From NCBI RefSeq assembly GCF_041381155.1, contig NC_091135.1, forward strand, positions 55,193,997-55,257,996: a stretch of DNA of 64,000 bases, given 5' to 3'. The notes under the pieces were generated by a model. That model ran no database searches, had not been told where the DNA came from, and saw only the letters and a program-made list of their open reading frames with translations. Shown here one piece after another: positions 53,801 through 64,000 of the stretch (its first letter is position 1; each line of letters begins with the position of its first letter). A program made the position numbers and the translations under genes. The stretch comes from Argopecten irradians (Eukaryota; Mollusca; Bivalvia; Pectinida; Pectinidae).

Positions 53801-53854
53801 GACAGCTTGCCCTCATCAAAGGACGGTAGTAATGAGGCGTTCGGATTTATGTGA
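41811..53854 (+). CDS. Single-pass membrane protein with one C-type lectin domain
   Basis: Exons: 41811-41895, 46302-46449, 48148-48368, 51112-51143, optional 51483-51494, 53402-53854. Phases agree; 312 residues without the 12-nt microexon, 316 with it. Numbering here includes it. The start is M1, but M15 would give a cleaner signal peptide (MTVWTLLVVCMGMV). The lectin fold covers about residues 30-150, with the four canonical cysteines C50, C124, C140 and C148, and YIGL (86-89) in place of WIGL. The calcium/sugar motif EPN is replaced by EPF (115-117) and WND by FRT (135-137), so classic calcium-dependent sugar binding is doubtful. A short Pro/Thr stalk follows. The transmembrane helix spans about 177-199, with C191, C194, C198, C200 and C201 in or just after it. 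The tail of about 110 residues includes GYDNPM. The ligand is unknown; immune recognition or adhesion is inferred from family. Confidence 0.85.
41972..42114. repeat. Fold-back element with 23-bp perfect arms
   Basis: AACATTTCACACGCATTTCA at 42006-42028 is the exact complement of 42082-42104. Outer short arms (ACAATGTGTA / TACACATTGT) extend the palindrome. It lies in intron 1 of the lectin gene, 77 bp after exon 1. Probably a MITE; an RNA hairpin in the intron is possible. Confidence 0.7.
43149..44452. repeat. 37-bp tandem satellite, about 35 copies
   Basis: The period is 37 bp (units at 43154, 43191 and so on). The unit consists of TCGCCACACCAAGGTACG, TCCAGGGTGTAGC and TCAGTC. Units differ at a few recurrent positions (CCAAGG/CCGAGG; CGCCAC/CGCAAC/CCCCAC). 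Two units near 44140-44180 and 44335 are disrupted. It occupies intron 1 of the lectin gene. The minus-strand frames over it are repeat artefacts. GGGTGTAGCTCAGT is identical to the 5' part of many eukaryotic tRNA-Ala genes, including the A-box core. Confidence 0.95.
46669..47063. mobile_element. Fold-back MITE, copy 1 (inverted partner at 49777)
   Basis: Starts at TTAATTTTTCTTTGTTT. The inner half folds on itself: 46912-46987 pairs with 46991-47063 (TATTGATGTCACTATTTTTT / AAAATAGTGACATCAATG, apex GAATCCGC TAC GCGGATTC). The outer 260 bp recur inverted at 49777-50062 with about 75-80% identity by eye. It lies in intron 2 of the lectin gene. Confidence 0.7.
48690..49690 (-). mobile_element. 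Pearl-like element, family C, inverted
   Basis: At the low-coordinate end is a strong hairpin at 48695-48724 (AGCTCACCTGGCCC GAA GGGCCGGTGAGCT), next to a GTCCGTCC microsatellite (48740-48795). Six core units of about 155-158 bp follow (TTTAAATCG at 48805, 48963, 49118, 49276, 49434, 49592). Units 2-3 and 5-6 match each other, giving a higher-order period of about 471 bp. The far end is truncated. It lies in intron 3 of the lectin gene. Frames over it are artefacts. Confidence 0.8.
49777..50062. mobile_element. Fold-back MITE, copy 2, inverted relative to 46669
   Basis: Contains AAAAAATAGTGACTTCAATG, GACGTTACGATAACGTCGGG and CAATCAGAAAGCCAGAAACA, the complements of segments of the copy at 46669-46987. 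It is shorter and lacks the second arm of the inner hairpin. It lies in intron 3 of the lectin gene. Confidence 0.65.
52591..52914 (+). repeat. Molluscan-type interspersed repeat (SINE-like), non-coding
   Basis: Begins AGCCCTGAAGATAGGGCATA and holds GTAAAAGGCGACTAAATTT, TCCGAGACACACCATAGTCT and GGGCGCTCAGCATTGG, ending TAGCACTTTAAA. I recall closely similar blocks dispersed in many mollusc genomes but cannot name the family. A diverged partial copy is at 54807-54880 (AGTCGTACAAGGCGACTATA). It lies in the last intron of the lectin gene. Confidence 0.55.
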
Positions 53855-54022
53855 AAAAGGAGACAGCATTAGCAAACCATGTCTGCATACTGAAAACGTC
53901 CGCTAAATTAAATGCGAAATAGAACTAGTCTTGAAATAGCAGCACTGACAGACATATTTTCTAGAACTTGCTCTTTGTACTCGAATGTGACACTTTTATG
54001 TGGATTTTGTTTTGTGGCAAAA

Positions 54023-54028
54023 AATAAA
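54023..54028 (+). terminator. Candidate polyadenylation signal of the lectin gene
   Basis: AATAAA 169 nt after the stop codon at 53854, with a second AATAAA-containing stretch about 30 nt further on. Confidence 0.5.
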
Positions 54029-54059
54029 ATTAACAAAGTCAAATAAGTAAAAAATAAAA

Positions 54060-56810
54060 ACAAATTGACAGCTATTCGTCAGTTTTTCTTATACGTAATA
54101 TTTCATATTTGAAATTCTCTGCTCATCGGTAGATAGACCCCTATCACCTTGCAGTGTCGGGAGAGGAAAGATTCGGCTATCGATTCACGAAATTATAAAT
54201 TAAGATATATACGCAACAGCATTTCGTCAGTTTTTCTAATTACGTATTTTTAATCATACAGTTGTCTTGTGTTTTGTCTTTAATGTGTATTAGAGTGCAA
54301 TGTCAGTTTTAGTTTTGATTTTCACTTCATAAGATTCATACACACGACTAAGGGTAAGTATCCTCTCGGTAATTCCCTTTTAAACGAGTTTTATTCATCT
54401 AGAATTATTCATTTACAATTCATAATGATATTATATGATTTTATTTATACTTGGGGGCAATGCTTAGATGTCATTCTTATCGACCGTGCCTTATTGGACT
54501 TCTACATTCAGAAAAACCCATAATGATAATAAGTATTGCTATATAGGTAAAATGTTGGTTTGTTACCAAAAGACATTGTATTTTAGAAAAAAAATCCTAG
54601 ATTTTTCCTCTTTGTTGTTCAAGATTGGTGTAGAAGTCCTTGATTTACTCCTAAAGAGCGACGAACTCTCTTTTCTACCTTTCCATTGTTATTGTTAACT
54701 TCAAGTTGATAAAGAATGCTTCTATTTGCATATGAAAGTATGGTTAAGAGTCGCATGTATTAGCCGTCACTTAACATTATACGATTTGTCGATACATTTT
54801 TTTTTGCCCTTCAGATAGAGCGTTAGGATTGTCACCTCAATTGCATAGTCGTACAAGGCGACTATATTTCTGATATATGTTTGTGTTCCCCTGTAAGGGA
54901 AACTCTGGTGTTCTGATCAGGATCAATTTGATATGTATCGATAAGGTTTCGCTATAATGTTGGTAAGATTCACCCTTATATTACCATATAGATAGGACTT
55001 AACATCAAGATCACATCAAATCACATCATTTTCCCAGTTAAACATTATTCAAAAGAGTCCTTTAAACATCTTTAAAGCCACATTATACGCAACTATCAAC
55101 AAAAATTCAAGTTAAATTCGACTCCGATATTGTTAGTATTAGTAGATATAGATGAAATTAAGTTATATTAAAGAATATTTATAATGTTTTTTTTTAAACT
55201 TTGGTATAGCAGTTGTTGAAAGTCGATACATGTAAACATGCCTTCATTTTAACCTGGTCGCCATAGAAGTTACGATTATTGCCGAACGGAAGTCTGAAAG
55301 TTCATGACCCGTTTTCGGAAGAGTTCGGACAGACGTTACGTAGTTACGGTAGTCACATGACGTTCTCGGCAATGACGTTACAATGTCGGCTAACTTCGGC
55401 TTGTTTGACTGAGTGGGACCCACCTAGCGATGTTCAATATTTATTTGATTTTTATCCAAATATTCCAAATCATAATCGTTCATCTTGACTTCGATTTAGT
55501 CTTGTCTCTGCATGATTTACAACAGGATTTTTTTTCAACATTCTTTTAAATCATGAAAAAAATAAGAAAAATACGGATATTGGGCCTTAAATGTTATCAG
55601 TCATACTTGATATTACATAGATTACTCGTATATTCAAATAAATGTTGGTAGTGTATTTTTCTTCATTCAGGAAAATAGTATGGACATAATGTTCAAATGT
55701 GGAAGTTTGTTTATTGCTTAATATTAATCATATTAATGTCATATTTCAATATTATCTATTGCGTTAGAGACGTTAAAAATTATTGGAATTATATCGAGAT
55801 ATTTGTGAGAGATTTAAAATCTCTCTAGTAACATAGAAGTCGAGGATTTAAAAAGAAGGTTCGATTTATTAGTTGAATTACATCTGTTTGCGATAAATTA
55901 ATTACGTTGTCAATAAAATATTTTTCAGCATTTAAAGTGATATTTCCAAGAAAATGAATACATGTAAATATGAAAAAAAATACTTTAGATTTTGTGATTT
56001 ATCTACCTGCTGTGCTAGATTTCGTTTTGTTTCAAATAAAAGTATGTTGGTGTTATATTTCTGTTGTTTTTTCTTTTTCTTTCTGAATTACTGAATTACA
56101 CAGATTATTTTTGTTCAGACAACCATTAAACTTAATTGAAATATCTATGTGTGAATCCAATATATCCGGATTTCGTCAATCATTTTAGCCACAACAATCA
56201 AGGTAGCTTTTACATGGATTGTAATGGTCGTTATTCCGCTTACGCTTTATAACTTTAAAATTAGAAAAGTTGAGTTAATCAATAAAGTATAGTTTCAGGT
56301 TTGATAGCCTCAGCTACCGCTCGATTTTAGTTTGATGATAGAGGATTCTATATTCATCGCAATGAAAGATGAGATACCAAACATTGTTTGTGCGAAACAT
56401 AAAGAAGAAACTCGGAATAATGTATCAACTGAAAACAGCTAATACCCGATTCTATAGAAATACACGTTAATGTGGCGCGGAGAAAACACGATTTTTCAAT
56501 CACTAACTTGTTTTATCTAAACTTAGACCACTATTATATCTTTGTAACATGTTAAACAACTATGACACGTCGATCAAATCAATAGCTTTCCTAAGAAGAT
56601 ATATTGACATATTCCTTGATGGATCTGTTCCTATGTACAACGATCACATTGGTTTTCAGTGGGATCCCGTACATTTTATCTAAAAAATTTTAAGGTAAGG
56701 TCGAGAAGAACAGGCCACATAGTCCGAAGAGTAAACTAAAAATAGCAAGGCTAACCGTATACTTAAATTTTACTACCGCTATTGACGACAATGCGTATGT
56801 GACCAATAAC
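54060..56810. other. Intergenic between convergent lectin and carboxypeptidase genes
   Basis: AT-rich with no supported gene. It contains only the repeat fragment at 54807-54880. Confidence 0.5.
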
Positions 56811-56820
56811 ATGTATACAG

Positions 56821-57244
56821 CAATGGGGACAACCTACGTCACCGGAAGTGATATCGGGCACACAAAAACAATGAAAAAACGCCCGCTTCAAGATGAAAAT
56901 CGGCTGAAATCATGACATAAAAGCAATGCATCTTCTAAACCTATCGTGCGTCAAAGACAGTGTATTGTTAGAGACTCTGTGAAATTATTATTGAATAAAA
57001 TGTGACCGATATCCCTGCTGTCGAAAAATATTGTGTCGAGGTGTTTGCATTATCTGAGCTAGTTTGACGATATTTAATAGCTTCATAGAATCTCCAACAA
57101 TACACTGTCTTTGACGCACTATAGGTTTAGAAGATGCATTGCTTTTATGTCATAATTTCAGCCGATTTTCATCTTGAAGCGGGCGTTTTTGCATTGTTTT
57201 TGTGTGCCCGATATCACTTCCGGTGACGTAGGTTGTCCCCATTG
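56821..57244. mobile_element. MITE with about 150-bp inverted arms and 5-bp target duplication
   Basis: The left end CAATGGGGACAACCTACGTC and right end GACGTAGGTTGTCCCCATTG are perfect complements. Arms run about 56821-56975 and 57090-57244 with few mismatches. TACAG directly flanks both sides (56816-56820 and 57245-57249). The interior of about 115 bp is unique. Non-coding. Superfamily undecided. Confidence 0.85.
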
Positions 57245-57567
57245 TACAGAGACTCATATGAAGCCTACAGAAAAGCAACGCCCAACTTCAAAGTAAACCG
57301 TTTTTTATCAAGCTACATGTATTTCTTTTTATATGTATCATATGACTTATATAGGTGGAGGATAACCATACTGCTAGGTTTCTTGTTGCTACTTAGACGT
57401 TTTCAATGTCGACTTCATTGAAGATAGTAATCGATTTCAGAGGACGTTTTTAACTCCATCCATATAATCATATTCTAAGTATTAGAGACATTTCATACAT
57501 TTGACTTCGTTAAACAATCGTAAACTTATAACTATTCATGATATTGAACGATTTTTTAAGTTTCAGT

Positions 57568-57573
57568 TTTATT
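57568..57573 (-). terminator. Candidate polyadenylation signal of carboxypeptidase gene
   Basis: AATAAA on the minus strand, about 150 nt past the carboxypeptidase stop codon. Confidence 0.5.
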
Positions 57574-57720
57574 TAAAGCATCCATTGTAACGTAAAGTGC
57601 AAGCAACAAATTTAATTGGATTGTTCTTATAACAATGTCTCAAAACAAATTGCTTATTATGAAAATAGAACAAACATTCAAATAAAACTATTTAATACTA
57701 TCTGTATAGGCATCAAGCAC

Positions 57721-60700
57721 TTAGAGACTGTACTTTTGAATCAACTCCTTAGCCATAGCCTTGACGCCCGCCCATATTTCCTCACCGGAGGACTGAATGT
57801 AACTTTCAGGAAGAAGGAAACCATAACGGCCAGTATCTCCCATCTCTACTGTGTAGGCATACTTAATGCCTGAGTGGCCCTTGGCGTAGTCGTCAGCACC
57901 ACCAGCCGCGGCATCTGTAACACGACAGCATTCATTGATTTCTAGAGACAAAGTCAAACAAATTGTAAAGTTACAATAAACTTCAGAGATGTCACTGGAT
58001 TGTAAGGTACACGTTCATTTGCCTGAAATGCCAACTAAGAAAGCTGTCTTGATCAGAGTGGACAAGACTGATCACATTTACCTTAGAAACATACAATATC
58101 AATCACTTACACAAAACAACTGTGTCTTCTCCTACAGTGTAGCGATGTCCATGTGTATGGTAGATGGCGTTAGCAGCGACACGGCCGAGGTGATCCTAAA
58201 GAGGGAACGTAGCATTACATTTTCCTAATCTAGGTTTGACAGTTATTAAGTCCAACGTAGACACAACCAATATATTCAAACCGACATTGTAGTTGGAAAG
58301 TTACGAAAGAAAACTTGATATTATTAAAACATTGATAAAATAGGTATTTCATGGATATGATACATTATTAATGCGATAATATTACGATATTAGGAAAATT
58401 TGCATTTTATTTCATTTCTTTATTTTCCTTATGAACCTTTATTTACCTTAAATATGTTGTAATATATACAGTTTCCTTTACAAAACTTCTACATTCTTTG
58501 TAATTGTTGTCTTGAGAACTGATATCTTAATCTTATGGGAAATGTCACCACCTTGAGTATAAAAGTATTTTTGGGTTTGGTCAGTCTTATTAAGCTAGGC
58601 TTTTCATATTTTCTTTAGTACATAATCCTTAACAGAAAATTATACATCTGCTATTTACCGAAAAGCTCAAACCGCAGTGACTCTTCCGGTCAGTTCTGAC
58701 ACCGAGAACAATTTTTATTGTCCGAGAATTAAAACAAGGTGAGCACTTGCAATTAGTCCCGGTCAAAGCCATTAGCATGACGTAACAGTATTAGTGACGG
58801 GTTGAGTTGAAATATTTGGGCGTAAAACCCCAGCTTACGTTTGACCAATCAAAGTTTTGTCATTGATATTTGTATTTTGAGTTAATTTTTATTATCCAAT
58901 CAAATTCTCGTCTTTTCGCGGACAGTCACGTTAAAGTGTCTCTAGTGCCCAAATTCATCACTTCTCTCTGGGACAGAATAAAGACCACAGTAAACTTAAT
59001 CGGCTGTCTCCTCATATTTTACAGGTGAGCATTTTCTATTTTATTGTATCTAAAACATGTACATTATTTTATAAAGTTTGTAACGTTAGCCAATATGCAT
59101 CAATACTTTTTAGTTATTTTGTATCACGTCTCAAGAAAATACAATAATATATTTGAAATGTTAAATGCATTATATTTGACATTGAATGAATTCAGATATG
59201 ATTTTTATATATTTTTTAATGTAACTTACAATGACCGTATATAAGCGATCAGTCTACTGATTTTTTCCGTATTATCTGTTTTTATGCACATGTTGTGAAT
59301 GAGGAATATTTAGCGAAAACTATATCAAATGCTTTGCAAAATTTATTTGTATATCACGGCATTGATTATGCATCAAATTAAATATTAGTAGTGTGCTACC
59401 TACTCTAAAAGTATAGCTGTTCAGAGTTATCGCCCTTTGGTTAAATGCTGCATCAGCAACTGTAAACATGGCAAGAGGTTTCAAAATATCCTTTATTCAC
59501 AACTACAGATATTCTGTCCTTGTTCGACATGTATTTCCTTGTTCAGGTACCTGTTTGTTTTATGCGTAATTGATTATAACCTTCTGAACCTATGATTTAT
59601 TCAAATCAACGCTTATTATATTTGAATACTGCTTTTCGCCCATTCACCTTTTACACATGCAGATTCTGATATCTGAAATAACCATTGCATTGTTAATAAG
59701 CTGCATATATAAATACTTGGGTTCAGAATGTTATTATATTTCTTGCCATACTTATTTTATGTGAATACATATTTTATAATCTGAAACTGAGGTACTGTCT
59801 TAGTGTCAGGTTTTGAATATTATAATACTTATGCTTTTGTTTGTGTACATATAACATTATCTTTGGAAATTGTCTTTTGTGAATCTAAAATCCTATTTTT
59901 CGAATACTTTATGAGCTTGAAACATTTTGTTAATCAGAAGTAAGCACATTCAAAAGTCAATTATTTCAAATTAAATAAACATTCACTATAAACATTTATT
60001 CTGTTAATGAGTTAAAATTAACTATTTTATCACAAGACAATTATTATGTTTTGTGTAATTCAAGATATTTACAATTCTCATTTTGTTATTTTGCTGAAGA
60101 CTGAGGCATTAACAATACCTCTCACTGCAAGTGAACTCTACCACATCTAATTTCCCCCCATTTAAATATATTGATTATTCCCCTTTGTTCAAAGCTAAAG
60201 CCTTGACCTTTGAATTATTGTAAAGTCTCAAATTTAACAAGATCTTAACTTATGTTGGATTAATTTCAATGTAAATACAGCTCATTCATTTATTTTAATT
60301 CTACAATTGTAAATGTTCAAATAATCCTTATCATGTCCTTGTCCATTATTTGTAACTGACAATTAATCTCTATTAAGTCAATTGTCCATGTCCATCTTAA
60401 TCTATAACTATGATGTTCTGTAATGATTTATATTTTGTATTATGACTTCTCTCTGGGACAGAATAAAGACCACAGTAAACTTAATCGGCTGTCTCCTCAT
60501 ATTTTACAGAAACTACATAAAATAAAGAACACCGAACACCAAAACGCGATAATATTACGATATTAGGGTTGTTCTAGCCCGCTAAAATAGTTACTTTTAT
60601 ATTATATAAAGGTAATATTGATCCTTATTCCATGGTGACACAAATGTAAGTGAAGAAACTTTGCGTTGCATGTCACAATTTGAATACATTGATTTACTCT

Positions 60701-62215
60701 ACACTTAAAATACTTTGAAACCATCATGATAAAAATCCATGATTTTATTCCTTGGTGATATTGTTATATCTGGAGAGACTTGGTCAAGCATTATTGTTCT
60801 TTACAACGAGTCAATAAGTTTATTTATATGTTGCATTCGATCAATGAATTAACCTAATGACCGTAAGAATAATTGCGTTTCTGTTATTTGTATAGCGACT
60901 TAGCGATATCATACCAAATCAGCAGCATCAGGAGGGAGCTGAGCGGTATATCCCCAAGGATAAATCATGTACTGTCCGTAACTGTGGATATTTAGGTAGA
61001 CTAAAGCGTGGGAAGCAACAGAGTCGATCGCATGCGCCATAGCCTGCGTTTCCGGTTCCGACAAAGCATGAGGTCCAGCGTAAGTCTCTTGACATTGGTC
61101 ATAGCTTCCACCGTTTCCTGGAATTAAATTGTTTTTAAATATCATGACTGATCATTTTGGTAGTACCCTGTTTGGTTGGCTCCCCCCCCCCCCCTAAATA
61201 TTTTGACAAATACACCGATTCTTCAATAACAATAATTATTATATTTTTCTTTATTATTATAAACTCGTGTCAATCATATACATTTTGTATAAGCATAGTT
61301 AGTATAATTCAACAATGCATCTTATAAAAGGATATAGATTCCAATGATGTGATGAATATCGATAAACTCTTCATTATACATCGCATTCAACTATTGAAGA
61401 GCCCATGTTAAAGTTAACGTTAACTCAAGAAAACTCCTTAAAGGCCCACTACCTTTCCGGAGCAAAATATAAAGGTTTTTTAAAAAACATTAATAACATC
61501 AGAAAATGCATACCGATGACCTAAAATAAGGTTACGACACCAAACATATGCAAGATTTCTTGCGTAATATATGAAAACAGTGGAGAGTCAATTCGCTGTT
61601 TTGCCGTCTGGCGCAGTGATAGTCAACTACCGTGCGGTATTTATGACGAAGGCGGGAAACATAATACGACCCGCGTTATGAAAATAAACATTTTATTTAT
61701 TTTAATCAAAACGTTCAGAAGGTGATGATGAATGTAGTATTAACGGTAAGTTAATAATTCTGAAGACCCTACAAAATTATCGATCTTGTTTTACATTCCC
61801 ATTTTAAGAATTAAAAGCCGTTTCGGTAAGGTAGTGGGCCTTTAACTTTATATTCGTCCTAGAAACTTATAGAAATGTTAAATTACCTTTGAGTAAGGAA
61901 ATGTCCTAAATCTCTTTCATGTTTTTCTATGAGGAACTTAATTTACAGAGTTTCGTTTAAGATCAGCAATATTGATGGGACATTTATTCAGTACACACAT
62001 TTTCTGGACCTGAATCCCTTTCTAACCAGTCTGTCCCGGTTACACAATCAGTTCCCAGTTTAATAGCCGCGAAAATCGATTTATTTCTCACCTGGATTCC
62101 AATGATGTCCGAAGTTCCTGTTGAGATCTACTCCCATCTCGTCCGAACCACATCTACCAAAAATTGAATGATGTGTTCCATAGCTACTCGCCATGTTCTT
62201 CCTCCACATACGATC
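57721..62215 (-). CDS. M14A metallocarboxypeptidase (carboxypeptidase A/B family), last four exons; 5' end outside the window
   Basis: Exons in transcript order: 62215-62092, 61117-60915, 58195-58111, 57914-57721. All GT-AG with agreeing phase; about 201 residues, ending at TAA 57721-57723. Visible landmarks in bovine CPA numbering: N144-R145 in DLNRNF; zinc ligand H196 in NIHSYGQ; Y248 in VVLYAAAGG; D255 in GGADDY; catalytic E270 in VEMGDTGRYGF. The HxxE zinc motif and any propeptide would lie upstream of 62215, past the right edge. Family role: zinc-dependent removal of C-terminal residues. Asp at position 255 is the specificity determinant of carboxypeptidase B, so preference for C-terminal Lys/Arg is inferred. 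The gene converges on the lectin gene. Confidence 0.92.
58960..60509. repeat. Identical 65-bp direct repeats 1,485 bp apart
   Basis: 58960-59024 and 60445-60509 are identical (ACTTCTCTCTGGGACAG through CATATTTTACAG). Flanks differ on both sides. The segment between has no coding frame. It lies in a carboxypeptidase intron. Possibilities are the terminal repeats of a small decayed element or a segmental duplication; it is not classed as an LTR element because no primer-binding site or gag/pol trace is seen. Confidence 0.8.
61438..61845. mobile_element. TTAA-flanked MITE, 408 bp
   Basis: TTAAAGGCCCACTACCTTTC at the left and the complement, ending GTAGTGGGCCTTTAA, at the right. The terminal repeat is about 22 bp with one mismatch, followed by CCG. 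Either TTAA is the target duplication or it belongs to the terminus. Non-coding. It shares ends with 18079-18833. It lies in the intron between the first two carboxypeptidase exons of this window. Confidence 0.8.
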
Positions 62216-62867
62216 CTGTAAAAAACAACTTTCTAGTCCTCATTTTGAACATGCTAATATTAATTTTAAGTGGTATTTTATCACGACTAAGGAGGAATTT
62301 CAATTTCCAAATATTTTATTGACAGAAAGATGTCAGTGTCAATTGGATTAGACATCAGGCGTAGCCTATCTTAGTCTTCTCCTGATATTGGTGGTACAAA
62401 CAAATGATTATATAAAACATATATACATGGTGAGGTTTATGAAAATAAGGGGAGGCAACTCCTAGATGAGGTACGACATAACTTTTGATCATATTTATTG
62501 TAACTCCATAAATTAACAGTTAATTTTCATTTTTTTATATAATAACCAAATATTATCACATAATTCTAACTATACTTGATAGTATGTATATTTTGTGATA
62601 TTGGTCCTATTCGCCACAACAGATACAGGCTATAAAGTCCACATGTGTTTAACACAATTAGCCATCCACTGATGGGCATCAAGAACCAATCTCACAGAAT
62701 ACACATATATTTGATTTGTGGAGTTACAACTATATTTGTAATTACTAGTGTTTACCCATAATTAGTTTCTTAGGAGTTACCCTACTTAAATATTTGATGA
62801 TTTTAAAATAACACAAGAAAAGAAGAAGAATGATAATCATATTAACATATTAACAGAGAGACAATTC

Positions 62868-64000
62868 AACAAGAGATCCCAGAGGGATCTTGGCGCCCAC
62901 CAAAGAATGATCTATGTCTGACAATGGAAAGAGGGATCTTTTCTCTGCTTTTCAAACTTTTGCAAACATACTACATATAAAATTTGAGACAGATCGCTTC
63001 AGTACTTTCTGAGAAATAGCAGTAACAAACTTCAACTATCAAAATCCAAGATGGCTCCTTGGCGGCCATCTTGTAAATCGATCGGTCCCAAATCGAAATA
63101 TGCACAACTAGGGCCATAGAGGAACCTATATATGAAATTTGAGACAGATTCATTCAATACTTTCTGAGAAATAGTGATAACAAACTTTAACTATCAAATT
63201 CCAATATGGCAGCCTGGCGGCCATTTTGTTGACCGATCGATCCAAAAACGCATTATGCACAACAAGAGCCCTAGGGAAACCTACATATGAAATATGAGAA
63301 AGATCCCTTCAGTACTTTGTGAGAAATAGCGATAACAAACTTTAACTATCAAATTCCAAGATGGCAGCCTGGCGGCCATTTTGTTGACCGATCGATCCAA
63401 AAACGCATTATGCACAACAAGAGCCCTAGGGAAACCTACATATGAAATATGAGAAAGATCCCTTCAGTACTTTGTGAGAAATAGCGATATTAATCTTTAA
63501 CTATCAAAATCCAAGATGGCTGCCTGGTGGCCATTTTGTTGACCGATCGATCCAAAAACGCATTATGCACAACTAGGGCCCTAGGGGAACCTACATATGA
63601 AATTTGAGAAAGATCCCTTCAGTACTTTCTGAGAAATAGCGATAACAAACTTTAAGTATTAAAATCCAAGATGGCTGCCTGGCGGCCATCTTGTTAACCG
63701 ATTGGTCCCAAAATGCAATATGCACAACTAGGGCCCTAGGGGAACCTACATATGAAATTTGAGAAAGATCCCTTTAGTACTTTCTGAGAAATAGCGATAA
63801 CAAACTTTAAGTATTAAAATCCAAGATGGCTGCCTGGCGGCCATCTTGTTAACCGATTGGTCCCAAAATGCAATATGCACAACTAGGGCCCTAGGGGAAC
63901 CTACATATGAAATTTGAGAAAGATCCCTTCAGTACTTTCTGAGAAATAGCGATAACAAACTTTAAGTATTAAAATCCAAGATGGCTGCCTGGCGGCCATC
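62868..64000 (+). mobile_element. Pearl-like element, family A, copy 3 (cut by window edge)
   Basis: Colinear with 33153-34285 at a constant offset of 29,715 bp and no indels. I noted only about two substitutions over 1.1 kb (GATGG/TATGG near 63204, and ATC/ATT near 63970). It has the same AACAAGAG left end and 155-bp units. It lies upstream of the first carboxypeptidase exon seen here, probably in an intron. Confidence 0.9.

Noticed and set aside
58960-60509. LTR retrotransposon with 65-bp terminal repeats
   Set aside because: Repeats are too short, ends lack TG/CA, and there is no primer-binding site, polypurine tract or protein trace.

Overview
This is a gene-sparse, AT-rich animal genomic window. 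Intron-rich genes with GT-AG junctions and several families of pearl-like repeats (about 155-158 bp core units plus an ACGG-type microsatellite) point to a bivalve mollusc. I cannot name the species.

Four protein-coding genes can be assembled exon by exon with consistent reading phase. (1) 2396-13379, plus strand: a complete 12-exon secreted CBM-GH10 glycoside hydrolase of 553 residues (endo-beta-1,4-xylanase family). (2) 23826-27486, minus strand: a complete 7-coding-exon alpha-arrestin (ARRDC2/3/4 type, 413 residues) with three C-terminal PPxY motifs. (3) 41811-53854, plus strand: a single-pass membrane protein with one C-type lectin domain and a cytoplasmic tail of about 110 residues (312 or 316 residues, depending on a possible 12-nt microexon). 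(4) 57721-62215, minus strand: the last four exons of an M14 metallocarboxypeptidase that carries the carboxypeptidase-B type specificity aspartate; its 5' end lies beyond the right edge. The four genes do not form a pathway. A plant- or algal-polysaccharide hydrolase and a digestive-type carboxypeptidase would fit a filter feeder's digestive gland.

The remaining sequence is introns and intergenic DNA. It holds a 5'-truncated LINE (35890-37711), small TTAA-flanked elements with shared termini, fold-back elements, tandem arrays of 20, 37 and 45 bp, and at least four pearl/Helentron-like families. The best structural finding is a 2,052-bp TIR element (17-bp perfect termini, TA target duplication) inserted into a core repeat of a pearl-like element at 28732-32430. 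Another strong signal is a pair of nearly identical pearl-like copies at 33153 and 62868, which implies recent spread. No tRNA, rRNA or CRISPR array was recognised by eye.
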